A stretch of DNA of 64,000 nucleotides from Nordella sp. HKS 07 (GCF_011046735.1 NZ_CP049258.1:1878001-1942000), one strand, 5' to 3'; positions 8,168 to 17,145 are shown, counted from the first letter of the stretch. Program-made: numbers and translations. Notes: generated from the sequence alone by a model not told the origin.

Positions 8168-8796
8168 TACGGGCCGTCATGGGCGATGGCCCCGATGCGC
8201 TCCGCGACCTGCACCAGCTCGGCCAGTGTGCGCACGCCCATCTTGCTCATCATGCGGGCTCGGTGCACCTTGACGGTCTTCTCGGCGATGCCGAGCGTGC
8301 CGGCGATCTGCTTGTTGAGCTTGCCGGTGACGACCAGGTCGAACACGTCCCTTTCCCGCTTTGTCAGAGCCGACACCAGGGCCTTCATCCTGTCCTGGGC
8401 CGAGCGCCGCCGGCGGGTCTCGGCATCCTTGGCGATGGCCTTGCGAATTGCGGCAAGCAGGGTTTTGCCGGCAACCGGCTTGGTCAGGAAGTCGAAAGCG
8501 CCCTCCTTCATCGCCGACACGCTCGTCGGAATGTCGCTGTTCCCCGAAATGAAGATCACCGGTTGGATAGGCTGGGCGCTTGTCAGAAGCTTCTGCAGCT
8601 CCAGGCCGGTTCTTTCCGGCATCGCGACATCGAGAAGGATGCAGCCCGGTACAGTGGGATCGTGCTCGCGCAGAAAGGCGCCCGGTGTCGAGAAGGGCCG
8701 CGCCTCGAAGCCCTTGATCGTCAATAGCCGGCCAAGCGCCTTGAGCACGCTCGGATCGTCGTCAACCAGGAAAACGACGGGCGGCGAGTTCGTCAT
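8167..8796 (-). CDS. FixJ-family response regulator (receiver + LuxR-type HTH)
   Basis: A 209-residue paralogue of the regulator at 5880-6539. The receiver has VDDDPSVLKA, phosphoacceptor Asp56 in CILLDVAMPE, IFISGNSD and FLTKPVAG. The HTH is LTKRERDVFDLVVTGKLNKQ followed by EKTVKVHRARMMSKMGVRTL. The ATG at 8796 is preceded by a GGAAAGGA ribosome site, which decides it over an ATG farther upstream at 8862. It lies just downstream of the kinase at 8859-11186 on the same strand, 62 bases after its stop, so the two should form a cognate pair. The receiver-only gene follows after 50 bases, giving a three-gene signalling unit. Confidence 0.92.
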   Translation of the reverse strand: MTNSPPVVFLVDDDPSVLKALGRLLTIKGFEARPFSTPGAFLREHDPTVPGCILLDVAMPERTGLELQKLLTSAQPIQPVIFISGNSDIPTSVSAMKEGAFDFLTKPVAGKTLLAAIRKAIAKDAETRRRRSAQDRMKALVSALTKRERDVFDLVVTGKLNKQIAGTLGIAEKTVKVHRARMMSKMGVRTLAELVQVAERIGAIAHDGP

Positions 8797-8823
8797 ATCT
8801 TCCTTTCCCACGATGAATCTGGG

Positions 8824-8913
8824 TTGAATCAATCCAAACTCATAAACGTGATCGATTCTCATATATTAACGCGGGATTCTCGCGAAAAACGGGTGCCCGC
8901 TTTTTCGCATCCC
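8824..8913 (-). repeat. Palindromic repeat family A, copy 1
   Basis: Reverse-strand copy of the bipartite palindrome also found at 11354-11468 and 13511-13626. The shared parts are a GCGAAAAA...TTTTTCGC hairpin within a GCGGGAT...ATCCCGC stem, then an AATCGATCACGTTTATGAG segment. This copy reaches into the end of the kinase gene and supplies its last residues and stop codon. Confidence 0.8.
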
Positions 8914-11186
8914 ATGCCTGGACTGGGCAGCTCGAAGGAGAAGGTCGCGCCGCCCGCCGGATTGTTGCGCGCCGACAGCTCGCCGCCATGCGCCGCGACG
9001 ATCCATTGGCAGATCGGCAGGCCCAGCCCCATGCCGAAGCTCTTCGTCGTATAAAAGGGCTGGAAAAGATCTTCGATGGTTTCGGCGGGCACGCCGCGAC
9101 CGTTGTCGCTGATCGAGAAGGCTACCGTATCGGTTTCCGTCGTGGTTGCGATGGTGAGGATTCGTTCGCCCGCCGGCCGTTCGGCCATGGCGTCGCAGGA
9201 ATTGAGGACGAGATTCAACAGCACTTGCCGCAGTTGCACGGCGTCTCCGAGCAGCATCGGGAGATTCTTCCCCAGTCTCTTCACGACCGTGACTCCCTTT
9301 ATAACCAGGTCGCTGTGGCACAGGCCCAGCACATCATTCACGATCTCATTTGCCGCGAAATGTTCCTTCGCCGCCTGCTCCTTCCTGAGGAGCGAGCGCA
9401 GATGATGGATGACCTGCCCGGCGCGCTTATTGTCCTTGATGATATCGCGGAGAATGCCCTGGATCTCTTTCGCATTGCCGGGCCGGCGGGCCAGCATGCT
9501 GGCTGCCTCGGCATTGCTCAATATCGCCGTCAACGGCTGATTGAGCTCGTGGGCGAGCGCTCCCGACAGCGCGCCCAGCACCGACACACGTGAAAGATGC
9601 GCCAGCTCCTGGCGCTGTCTTTCGGCCTCCATCTCGCGCTGCTTGCGTTCCGTGATGTCGAGAATGACGCCGATGAGCCGTTCGGCCGAGCCATTGATCC
9701 TGCTCTTCGGAATGGTCTTGGTCATGATCCAGCGCTCTCCGTCCCCGGGCAACCGGATCAGATATTCGGAAACGCAGATTCTGCCGGTGCGCAGCGCGCT
9801 CGCCATGCGCTCCAGGGCCAGCGCGCGGTCCTCCGGCGACAGGCAGCCGAGGAAGTTGTCACGCCGGAGCGGGATGTCCGCATTGAGACCGAGGAGCTTG
9901 CGGCAGCGCTGCGTGGTCCACACTGTGTCCGTATCGGCGCTCCAGTTCCACAGGCCCAGATCGGCACCGGTGACCGCCGCATCCATGCGTTCGCTCGCCT
10001 CCTCCGCGGCGCGCTGGGCGCGCTTGCGGCGACGCACCTCTGACGCCAGCAGCAGCAGCATGGCGGACTGCACGAGCATCACCGCCGCGATGGCGATGAT
10101 CTCCCTCCTGTAGCGTTCCCAGGCGGTCTTCTCCTTGAAGCGGATCTCGGTGCCGGCCGGCAGCGCGTCCGCGTTCAGATTCCAGCGCTCGATCTGACGC
10201 CAGTCGACGATAAATCTGTGGGTTTCCGCCTCATGCGGAGAGATGCTCTGAGGCGATTCTCCATCGAGCACGGCAAGCGCGAGCTTTCCGGTCTCGCGCC
10301 CGACAGCCTCGAACGTGTCCATGTAGCCCCCGACGATACCGCGATCGAGATAGGTGTCGTATATGCCGTATACCGGGGCATTCGCGGCCAGTGCCACCTT
10401 CTCCACGACCGCATTTGGGCGCAGACGCGCGCCTGATCCGTCTTCAAAGAACGATAGGAAGACGATCTGCGAATTCGGCGGCAGTTTAGCGACGCGATCC
10501 AGGAGATCCGCCATGCGAAGCCCGCTCAAATAGGTGAAGGCATGCTTCGGCTCGAATGGCGCGAATAGCGTTCTGGCTTTCGCCTCCCAGGATTTGTCGA
10601 AAGGAGCCGCACCCGAGACGACGACGACCTGTTCAGTGTCCGGCTTGAGCCGCAAGGCGAGCTCCAATGTCTTTGCCGGATCGATCTGGCTGATGATGCC
10701 CGTCATGTCGGCGGGCAACGCGAGCGACTTTAGCGATTCCTCCCTGATGCCGGCGAAGACGACCGGAGCGCCCGCAAACAGCTCCTGGCGATGGCCGATC
10801 ATGAAGCGGAGCGCTTCCGGACCTATTGTCACCACGAGATCAATGTGGGTCGCTGCGAACTTCGTCTTGAGAAAGCCGCGCATGGCTTCGGCACGCTCCG
10901 CCTCCGGAAAGCGCGCCGCATCGAGATACTCGTCGAATATCTGCGCCGGCCCCGGATCATCCGGGCCCAAGGCCGACCGCACGCCCTTCAACATCTCGAC
11001 ATTGGCGGAAAGGCCCGGATCGTTCGAGAGGAGAATGAGAATGTTACGTGCGTTCTCCTGTGCCAGGACAGCAGGCGCGAACATCACCAGAAGAACGGCG
11101 AGGCATGACGCGCCCACAGCCAGCCGGGCCCGCGCCATCAAGGCAAGCAGGATCGCAGCCGAGTTATGGGACATTGCCGCACACAT
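8859..11186 (-). CDS. Hybrid sensor histidine kinase with periplasmic ABC-type ligand-binding domain
   Basis: About 775 residues. A signal/anchor segment (to about 45) is followed by a periplasmic domain of the ABC substrate-binding type (NILILLSNDPGLSANVEMLK ... LVVTIGPEALRFM ... APVYGIYDTYLDRGIVGGYM, residues 48-330). Next come a transmembrane helix near 365-385, a PAS domain (408-515), the HisKA helix with His near 546 (GALAHELNQPLTAILSN), and HATPase motifs (NLVLNSCDAM, DNGRGV, GMGLGLPICQ). The transmitter closely matches that of the kinase at 4478-5914. It therefore senses a soluble small molecule directly in the periplasm. ATG 11186 follows a GGTGAG site; GTG 11192 is an alternative. 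The last 19 or so residues, from MGCEKAG to the stop, are encoded by a repeat element, so the native C-terminus has been replaced. Cognate regulator: 8167-8796. Confidence 0.9.
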   Translation of the reverse strand: MCAAMSHNSAAILLALMARARLAVGASCLAVLLVMFAPAVLAQENARNILILLSNDPGLSANVEMLKGVRSALGPDDPGPAQIFDEYLDAARFPEAERAEAMRGFLKTKFAATHIDLVVTIGPEALRFMIGHRQELFAGAPVVFAGIREESLKSLALPADMTGIISQIDPAKTLELALRLKPDTEQVVVVSGAAPFDKSWEAKARTLFAPFEPKHAFTYLSGLRMADLLDRVAKLPPNSQIVFLSFFEDGSGARLRPNAVVEKVALAANAPVYGIYDTYLDRGIVGGYMDTFEAVGRETGKLALAVLDGESPQSISPHEAETHRFIVDWRQIERWNLNADALPAGTEIRFKEKTAWERYRREIIAIAAVMLVQSAMLLLLASEVRRRKRAQRAAEEASERMDAAVTGADLGLWNWSADTDTVWTTQRCRKLLGLNADIPLRRDNFLGCLSPEDRALALERMASALRTGRICVSEYLIRLPGDGERWIMTKTIPKSRINGSAERLIGVILDITERKQREMEAERQRQELAHLSRVSVLGALSGALAHELNQPLTAILSNAEAASMLARRPGNAKEIQGILRDIIKDNKRAGQVIHHLRSLLRKEQAAKEHFAANEIVNDVLGLCHSDLVIKGVTVVKRLGKNLPMLLGDAVQLRQVLLNLVLNSCDAMAERPAGERILTIATTTETDTVAFSISDNGRGVPAETIEDLFQPFYTTKSFGMGLGLPICQWIVAAHGGELSARNNPAGGATFSFELPSPGMGCEKAGTRFSRESRVNI

Positions 11187-11315
11187 CTTCACTCACCGTC
11201 GCCAATAGGAGACAGCAAACCCCCGGTGCGGCGCGGATCGTAGGAGTTTCGGAACGAGCGCGCAATGGAAGACACTATTACGTGAATGGTGTCATGGACT
11301 TGGGGCCGTCCCGTT

Positions 11316-11332
11316 GGGCTTTGGTCCAACTA
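11316..11332 (+). promoter_or_regulatory. Shared GGTCCA motif, site 2 (upstream of cyclase gene)
   Basis: GGGCTTTGGTCCAACTA, on the plus strand, 168 bases before the proposed start of the nucleotide cyclase and between it and the divergent kinase gene. The 307-base gap 11193-11499 otherwise contains repeat A copy 2 and no gene. Confidence 0.5.
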
Positions 11333-11353
11333 TTCCCTCAATGTCCACTTGCC

Positions 11354-11468
11354 TAGCGCGGGATGCGAAAAAGTGGACACCGGTTTTTCGCAAGAATCCC
11401 GCGCTAACATATAAGAATCGATCACGTTTATGAGTTTGGATTGGCTCAATCCAAACTCATCGTGATCT
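11354..11468 (+). repeat. Palindromic repeat family A, copy 2
   Basis: Two nested hairpins in 115 bases. First, TAGCGCGGGAT pairs with ATCCCGCGCTA around an inner TGCGAAAAA/TTTTTCGCA stem. Second, GATCACG-x-ATGAGTTTGG pairs with CCAAACTCAT-x-GTGATC. Nearly identical to copy 3. Confidence 0.88.
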
Positions 11469-11499
11469 AGTAACTGCGGCCCGACATGGGGCTTCCCAT

Positions 11500-13506
11500 G
11501 TGGCGCCTTTCCTGCTTTCAGGGATATGGCGTCATCTGATTCTTCGAGATTACCGGCAGTCGATAGTGCAGCAACCCAGCGCGCATTTGCATCCCCAGAA
11601 ACCGGCCTCATGGGCAGGCCCGCTGAAGCTGCATCTGAGCCTCCTCATCATACTTCTGCTACTGGGCGTTGCGCTCCCCTTGATCTGGATGGCGCATCAG
11701 CGCGGCGAGGCCGCCGCCGAGACCGCTGCCGACGAGAAGATGCAGCTCCTGAGCGAGCGCACAACCGACCGCTTCCGCATCGTCTTCGGTGATGCCGTCC
11801 CCCTCGTGTCGATGGCCGCCATATCCGATGCCTTCGCGACCCCTCCCCCAGCCGATCTTCCCGCCAAGACGCGCCTGCTGCTCGAGGGGCTGGCCGGCTC
11901 ACCCAATCTGGACGGCCTCTATGTCGGCTATGGCGACGGCTCCTTTATCCATGTCGTGAGCCTCGACAACGACAAGACCTGGCGCAAGGTACTGGGCGCC
12001 CCGGCGGAGGCGACCTTCGCGCTACGCGTCATCGCCCGTGAACCAGCCAACGGAAACATGTCGTCCGTCTGGCGTTTCCTTGGCCGTGACGGCCGGGTTG
12101 TGGCGGCGCTGGCGCCGACCGAGGCGAGCTATGATCCGCGCACCAGGCCCTGGTATCAGCGCGCACTGGCGACGCCGGACATCTCTTCCGTCGGGCCCTA
12201 TGTCACCGCGACGACGCGCGCTCTGGCTCTCACGCTGTCGCAACGCCACCATGATGCAAACGGCGCGGTTGCCGGCGCCGACATATTGCTTGCCACCATC
12301 GGTCATTTTCTGGACAGCGAAAAGGTCTCGCCACGCGCCACGTCTTTCATTCTCGATGACACTCGCGATCTCCTCATCCATTCCGATCCGAACCTGATGG
12401 AGAAACTGCTCCTGCTGCGTGGCCGCAAGACGCGGGTTTCGGCGGATGACCCCAATATCAGCGACGCGACAATTGCCGCTGCGCGCTCGGCGCTTCCCGC
12501 GGCGGAAGGCTCCTTTGTTTTCGAGGTGGCGGGCGAACCCTATCTCGGACAGGCGGCACCGATCACCTTTTCGCCGCTGCTCGCCGGCAATACTCTGGTG
12601 ATCACGGCACCGCTGTCCGATTTCACGGCGGCGAATGAAGAGCTCCTGCGCCGCGCTCTTGTCGTCTCGGGCCTTCTGCTGGCGATCGGCATCATCGCCG
12701 CGATATTGATCGCCCGCCTCATCACCCGCTCGCTTTCCTCCTTGACCGAGGATGCGATGCGGCTGAGTGATTTCGAGTTCGGGAAGGCCGCACCCGAGTC
12801 CACTTATATCAGAGAGATCAATTCCCTCTCCGCCGCGATCGCCGCGGCCCGTGACGCCATTCGCAGCTTCGCTCTCTATGTGCCGCGCGAGCTGGTGCGA
12901 AAAATCGTCACCTCGCGGGGCGACAGCCAAAGCGGTGCTGCGCGTCAGGAGGTGACGGTGATGTTCACCGATATCCGCGATTTCACCACCATCAGCGAGC
13001 GTCATTCGCCGGAGGAAGTCGTGGCGATGCTGTCGACCTATTTCGAGTTGATGAACAAGGGTGTCGAGCGCCACAAAGGCGCAATCATCCAGTTCCTGGG
13101 CGATTCCGTCTTCGCCATGTGGAATGCGCCGGTACCCGATCCCGACCACGCCGGCAATGCCTGCCGCTGCGCGCTCGACCTCGCGGCGGCACTCATCCAG
13201 TTCAACGCCGGCCAGCGCGCTGAGGGCAGGCCGGAATTCGTGACCCGCTTCGGCCTCCATAGCGGCGCGGCGGTCGTGGGCAGCGTCGGCGCCGAGCGCC
13301 GGCTCGTCTACACCGCCATGGGCGACACGGTGAACGTGGCCTCGCGTCTCGAAGGCATCAACAAGGAATTCGGCACCACGATCATGACGAGCCGCGCGCT
13401 CAAGGATCGCTGCGAAGGAAACTTCATCTTCCGCCGTCTGGGCTTTCATCAGGCCAAGGGCCGCGCGGAGAAAGTCGAGCTGTTCGAGCTCGTGTCCCGG
13501 CGATAG
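11500..13506 (+). CDS. Membrane-bound class III adenylate/guanylate cyclase with Cache sensor
   Basis: A 668-residue receptor cyclase. A transmembrane helix (LSLLIILLLLGVALPLIWMA, about 45-64) precedes a periplasmic Cache-type domain with the characteristic YDPRTRPWYQRAL segment. A second membrane helix (VVSGLLLAIGIIAAILIARL, about 387-407) leads into a HAMP-like linker and the catalytic domain (EVTVMFTDIRDFTTISE with a metal-binding Asp; FLGDSVFAMWNAP; VVGSVGAERRLVYTAMGDTV). It makes cAMP or cGMP in response to a periplasmic ligand; which nucleotide is not decided here. No ATG exists near the front, so the start is uncertain: GTG 11500 is used, GTG 11566 and TTG 11587 are alternatives. A GGTCCA motif lies upstream, linking it to the surrounding two-component genes. 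Confidence 0.88.
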   Translation: MAPFLLSGIWRHLILRDYRQSIVQQPSAHLHPQKPASWAGPLKLHLSLLIILLLLGVALPLIWMAHQRGEAAAETAADEKMQLLSERTTDRFRIVFGDAVPLVSMAAISDAFATPPPADLPAKTRLLLEGLAGSPNLDGLYVGYGDGSFIHVVSLDNDKTWRKVLGAPAEATFALRVIAREPANGNMSSVWRFLGRDGRVVAALAPTEASYDPRTRPWYQRALATPDISSVGPYVTATTRALALTLSQRHHDANGAVAGADILLATIGHFLDSEKVSPRATSFILDDTRDLLIHSDPNLMEKLLLLRGRKTRVSADDPNISDATIAAARSALPAAEGSFVFEVAGEPYLGQAAPITFSPLLAGNTLVITAPLSDFTAANEELLRRALVVSGLLLAIGIIAAILIARLITRSLSSLTEDAMRLSDFEFGKAAPESTYIREINSLSAAIAAARDAIRSFALYVPRELVRKIVTSRGDSQSGAARQEVTVMFTDIRDFTTISERHSPEEVVAMLSTYFELMNKGVERHKGAIIQFLGDSVFAMWNAPVPDPDHAGNACRCALDLAAALIQFNAGQRAEGRPEFVTRFGLHSGAAVVGSVGAERRLVYTAMGDTVNVASRLEGINKEFGTTIMTSRALKDRCEGNFIFRRLGFHQAKGRAEKVELFELVSRR

Positions 13507-13510
13507 CGGT

Positions 13511-13626
13511 TAGCGCGGGATGCGAAAAAGCGGGCACCGGATTCTTCGCAAGAATTCCGCGCTAACATAGAAGAATCGATCACGTTTATGAGTTTGGACT
13601 GACTCAATCCAAACTCATCGTGATCT
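13511..13626 (+). repeat. Palindromic repeat family A, copy 3
   Basis: A 116-base copy with the same two-hairpin layout as 11354-11468 and few base differences. It sits between the convergent cyclase and patatin genes and could serve as a bidirectional transcription stop; there is no T-run, so that is inference. Confidence 0.88.
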
Positions 13627-13631
13627 ACGCG

Positions 13632-14816
13632 CTACTCCTCATTCGGGGGGACTTTGGACCACGGAATGCCATTCTTGCCGGTTTTATAGGCAAGGTTGAA
13701 CAGCTTCCTCATATAGACCGGATCGAAGGGCTCCTTCTCCTTGAGCTCGAAGTCTTCCGGAACCCAGATCGCATTGTAATCCATGCCGTCGCGCTTCGCA
13801 TTGGCATAGAGGCGGTAGAGATCGCCGATGCCCTGGGTCTTGATGAGCGAGTTCAGAGATTTGGCGGCGATGGCGGTGATCCGTGGCTTCACCGCGCTCC
13901 ATTCCGGCGAGACCTTGCCGTTGCGGATCACATAGAGCGTGCGCTTCGGCGTCCGGCCGATGATCGCATCCACCTCACGCGCTGTGAAATTGGAGGGGAG
14001 GAGAAAAACCTGGTTGGTCGTGCCGCCGTCGACATGCATCTCGTCATATCTCTGGCCGTCGGCGGTGACCGACAGACGGACCGGCGGAAACACCGCCGGG
14101 ATCGAGGCCGACGCCACGAGGATGTCGCGGAAAAGCTGCTTGCGGTTAGGCACGTGGCTTGAGGCGATGGCCCCCATGTCCCAGATGACCGGACGCTCCG
14201 CATCGAGATTGGTGGTGCCGACCAGAAGCCGGCGTCCCTTGGCATGCTCACGGGCCACCGCCGCCATGAGCGTGTCATCGACGTAACGCCCGACCAGACG
14301 CTTGAATGGCGTATCGTCGACGGCGGAGTCGCCGCCAATGATGCTCAGTATCCCCCTGGTCTCGAAAATGTCCTTGCCCGAAATGGTGGTATAGACCTCC
14401 CGCAACTGCGGATCGTAGTCGGGTCCGAGGAAGGCGAAAGGAGCAATGAGCGAGCCGGTGCTGACGCCGGTGACCACGTCGAATTTCGGCCGTGTGCCCG
14501 ACGCAGTCCAGCCGATAAGCAGGCCGGCCCCGAAGGCGCCATTGCTGCCACCCCCGGAAATGGCGAGGAATTTACGGTCATAGAGATTGACCGACTTGTC
14601 CGCCTTGGCGGCCCTGACCACTTGCGTGGCCTGGGTCTTGAGGACAGCGGGACTGACGCCGCCGCCATCGTCGCCCCAGAAGCGGATATGAGCATAGCCC
14701 GGAAGGGCGGCCGTCGCGACCAGGGGCTCAGGCACCGGATTGCGCACTCCGCCGGCACAGCCCCCGAGCAGCAGCAGCGCCGCGACGCCTAAAGCCAGTG
14801 ATTTGGACGCATGCAC
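13632..14816 (-). CDS. Patatin-like phospholipase, lipoprotein
   Basis: A 394-residue protein. The N-terminus MHASKSLALGVAALLLLGGC carries a lipobox (LGGC), so it is a lipid-anchored envelope protein. The patatin fold shows the oxyanion loop AISGGGSNGAFGAGLL, the nucleophile elbow GVSTG (Ser in VVTGVSTGSLIAP) and the partner aspartate motif VDGGTTNQ. Such enzymes hydrolyse acyl chains from phospholipids or other lipids. It converges with the cyclase gene across a repeat element. A second, much larger patatin lies at 28107-31034. Role in this cluster is unknown; lipid turnover in the envelope fits with the transglycosylase next door. Confidence 0.88.
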   Translation of the reverse strand: MHASKSLALGVAALLLLGGCAGGVRNPVPEPLVATAALPGYAHIRFWGDDGGGVSPAVLKTQATQVVRAAKADKSVNLYDRKFLAISGGGSNGAFGAGLLIGWTASGTRPKFDVVTGVSTGSLIAPFAFLGPDYDPQLREVYTTISGKDIFETRGILSIIGGDSAVDDTPFKRLVGRYVDDTLMAAVAREHAKGRRLLVGTTNLDAERPVIWDMGAIASSHVPNRKQLFRDILVASASIPAVFPPVRLSVTADGQRYDEMHVDGGTTNQVFLLPSNFTAREVDAIIGRTPKRTLYVIRNGKVSPEWSAVKPRITAIAAKSLNSLIKTQGIGDLYRLYANAKRDGMDYNAIWVPEDFELKEKEPFDPVYMRKLFNLAYKTGKNGIPWSKVPPNEE

Positions 14817-14920
14817 AACTGACCCCCGCTACCCCCTCAGCGCGCGAAGCGGGCGCGCCAGGCAATTGATTCCGACTGGCCCACTTTTCTCATACCCTGT
14901 TCAGGGAAGCAAATCCGGCT

Positions 14921-14938
14921 GGGCCTTGGTCCAACTGG
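14921..14938 (+). promoter_or_regulatory. Shared GGTCCA motif, site 3 (upstream of transglycosylase gene)
   Basis: GGGCCTTGGTCCAACTGG, plus strand, about 220 bases before the MltF-like gene in the 340-base gap 14817-15156. Differs from site 5 at only a few positions. Confidence 0.5.
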
Positions 14939-15019
14939 TGCAAACGCCTCAAATTTGGTTGAATTCCGGGGCGAACGACATGTCTTGTTCGCGTGTCGCC
15001 TGGCGCGCTAGATCTCGCG

Positions 15020-15127
15020 CATCCCGGCGAAGTGGAATCACTTCGTCGAAAAGGATTCGGCGCCAATTCAATATGTTGGAGCAAATCCTTATCGCCAAAG
15101 TCTTCGACTTTGGCGGGATTTGCTCTA
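15020..15127. repeat. Palindromic repeat family B, copy 1
   Basis: Contains a nested hairpin in which GGAGCAAATCC pairs with GGATTTGCTC, with an inner CCAAAGTC/GACTTTGG stem and TTC loop. A further GCGAAGTGGAATCACTTCG palindrome lies before it. The same plan (outer stem closing at GCTCTA, inner AAAGTC-type stem) is seen at 37262-37382. It occupies most of the 5' region of the transglycosylase gene. Confidence 0.75.
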
Positions 15128-15156
15128 AGCTCAGGCATCCACGACGGCGGCAAATC

Positions 15157-16619
15157 ATGAACGGCTTCACAATGCGCTTAGTACAGGCGGGACTCTTCCT
15201 GTTCCTCGCCCTCATTCCTATTTTCACCACCACCACTCGCGCTGAAGAGGCCGGCCCGCCTGACGGTCTGGATATGGGCAAGTCCTGGACTGGCGACTTC
15301 GATGTCATGGCGCAGCGCCGGCTCGTGCGCATTCTCGTGCCCTACAACAAGACCATCTACTTCATTGACAAGGGCGAGGAATTTGGCACGGCTGTGGATC
15401 TTGGCCGAGCCTTCGAGAAAGCTCTGAATCAAGGAAAGAAAAGCGCGGTCGAGCAGATCAGGGTGGCTTTTGTGCCCGTGCCGCGCGACCGGCTATTGCC
15501 GGCGCTCGCCCAAGGCCTTGGCGACATCGCCGCCGGCGGCCTGACGATCACCTCGACGCGTGAGGCTCTTGTCGATTTTAGCCGTCCCTTCGCCGACAAT
15601 ATCAAGGAAGTTCTGGTGACGGCCCGGCAGCCCCGTCCCTGGCGCAAATCGAGGATCTTGCCGGCCGCGATCTCTATGTCCGCAAGTCGAGCAGCTATTA
15701 TGAACATCTGCAAGCGCTGAACGGCACGCTCAAGACACCCGTCAATCTCATTCCCGCCGAAGAGACGCTCGAGGACGAGGACCTGCTGGAAATGGTCAGC
15801 GCCGGACTCCTGCCTTATGCGGTGGTCGACGACTATAAGGCGCAGATCTGGGCCAAGGTGCTGCCCGACCTCACCGTGCGCAGTGACCTTGCGGTCAATC
15901 AGGATGGCGAGATCGCCTGGGCCATGCGCAAAAACAGTCCGCTGCTGAAGGCCAAGGCCGACGCCTTCGTTGCGTCGCACAAACTCGGTACGACTTTCGG
16001 GAACATACTGCGGAAGCGGTACTATACCAGCGAGAAGATGGCGAGGCGGGCACTCTCGGTCGATGCACAAAGGCGATACGAGACCCTGGCCAGTGCCTTC
16101 CGCCGCTATGGCGACGAGTTCGGCTTCGAGTTTTTTCTGATCGCCGCCCAGGGTTACCAGGAATCCGAGCTGGACCAGAACAAGCGCAGCCCGCGCGGCG
16201 CCGTCGGCGTGATGCAGCTGCTGCCCAGCACAGCGGCCGACAAGAGCGTCGGCGTGCACGACATTGTCGGCAGCGCCGACCGCAACATCTATGCCGGGGC
16301 AAAATATCTGCGTTATCTCATCGGCACTTACATCACCGATGAGGGTATCGACGATCGCAACCGGGTCCTCTTCGCCTTCGCGGCCTACAATGCTGGCCCT
16401 GGCAATCTCAGGAAATTCCGGGCCAAGGCCGCCGAAATGGGGCTCGACGCCAACCAGTGGTTCGGCAATGTGGAGAATGGCGCCGCCGCCATAGTCGGGC
16501 GCGAGACGGTGCAATATGTAAGTAATATATACAAATATTATATCGCTTACACGCTCGCCGCCCGCATCTCGGCCGATCGCAAGGCCGCCGTGGAACGGGT
16601 CGAGGCGCAGGAAAAGTGA
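15157..16619 (+). pseudogene. MltF-like lytic transglycosylase, broken by a one-base deletion
   Basis: Two reading frames make one protein. The first, from ATG 15157, has a signal peptide and a periplasmic amino-acid-binding-type domain (RILVPYNKTIYFIDKGEEFG, FVPVPRDRLLPALAQGLGD, REALVDFSRPF). The second continues PSLAQIEDLAGRDLYVRKSS through to an SLT domain (catalytic Glu in AAQGYQESELDQN; GAVGVMQLLPSTA; FAFAAYNAGPG). The switch falls at 15621-15630. Adding one C to the CCC at 15623-15625 would read VTAPAAPSLAQIEDL and restore 487 codons. The span is 1,463 bases, one short of a multiple of three. The intact enzyme would cut peptidoglycan glycan strands. Either a true loss or a sequence error; as written, only a truncated product ending at 15720 is made. 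Confidence 0.85.
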
Positions 16620-16636
16620 GCACAAGCAGCGATGAT

Positions 16637-16655
16637 GGCCCTAGGTCCAACTAGG
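16637..16655 (+). promoter_or_regulatory. Shared GGTCCA motif, site 4 (upstream of receiver-only regulator)
   Basis: GGCCCTAGGTCCAACTAGG, 35 bases before the receiver gene at 16690, the same spacing as site 1 before the paralogous receiver gene at 8116. Confidence 0.5.
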
Positions 16656-16689
16656 ATACGCCGCCGCCTTGCGCTAGGCCTAGGTGGAC

Positions 16690-17103
16690 ATGGGAAAGCC
16701 TCGCATCCGCATTTGCGTCCTCGATGACGACGCCTCTGTCCGCAACGCGCTGTTCCGTCTGCTGCGCGCTTCGAAGTTCGAGGTGCGCGCCTATGGCACG
16801 GGCGAGGAGTTCATCGCCGCCAGCCGGAGCTTCCGGCCGCACTGCGCCATCATCGACCTGCACATGCCAGGAATGGGCGGACGCGACGTGCAGCGCCACA
16901 TCGCCAAGCACGACCCCGCCATTTCCGTGATCGTGATTACCGGTCATGACAGTCCGCAAAGCCGGCTGGACTGTCTTGCCGACGGTGCCAGCGCCTATCT
17001 GACAAAGCCAGTCGAGGAAGAGCGCCTGCTTTCCGCCATTCATGGCGCCATGGACAAGAAGTCCGGGGAAACGGCGGCCAAGCGCAATCACGCCGCTCAC
17101 TGA
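16690..17103 (+). CDS. Single-domain (receiver-only) response regulator
   Basis: A receiver of about 137 residues, paralogue of 7727-8116. It has CVLDDDASVRNALFRLL, phosphoacceptor Asp56 in AIIDLHMPGMGG, VIVITGHDSP and YLTKPVEE. It has no output domain. GTG 16684 is a possible earlier start. It stands alone between the broken transglycosylase and the convergent DUF1254 gene, with no kinase beside it, so it most likely takes phosphate from one of the two kinases at 4.5-11.2 kb. The shared promoter motif and spacing suggest both receiver genes are switched on together. Confidence 0.88.
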   Translation: MGKPRIRICVLDDDASVRNALFRLLRASKFEVRAYGTGEEFIAASRSFRPHCAIIDLHMPGMGGRDVQRHIAKHDPAISVIVITGHDSPQSRLDCLADGASAYLTKPVEEERLLSAIHGAMDKKSGETAAKRNHAAH

Positions 17104-17145
17104 AAGGAGGGCCTCAATACATCACATCGCCCGCGTTGCCGCGAT

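Noticed and set aside
12022-13449. 475-codon open frame on the reverse strand
   Set aside because: Lies wholly inside the cyclase gene, His/Arg/Asp-rich mirror composition, no recognisable domain: a shadow of high-GC coding sequence.
15429-16625. 398-codon reverse-strand open frame
   Set aside because: Antisense to the transglycosylase domain, whose catalytic motifs are clear on the plus strand.
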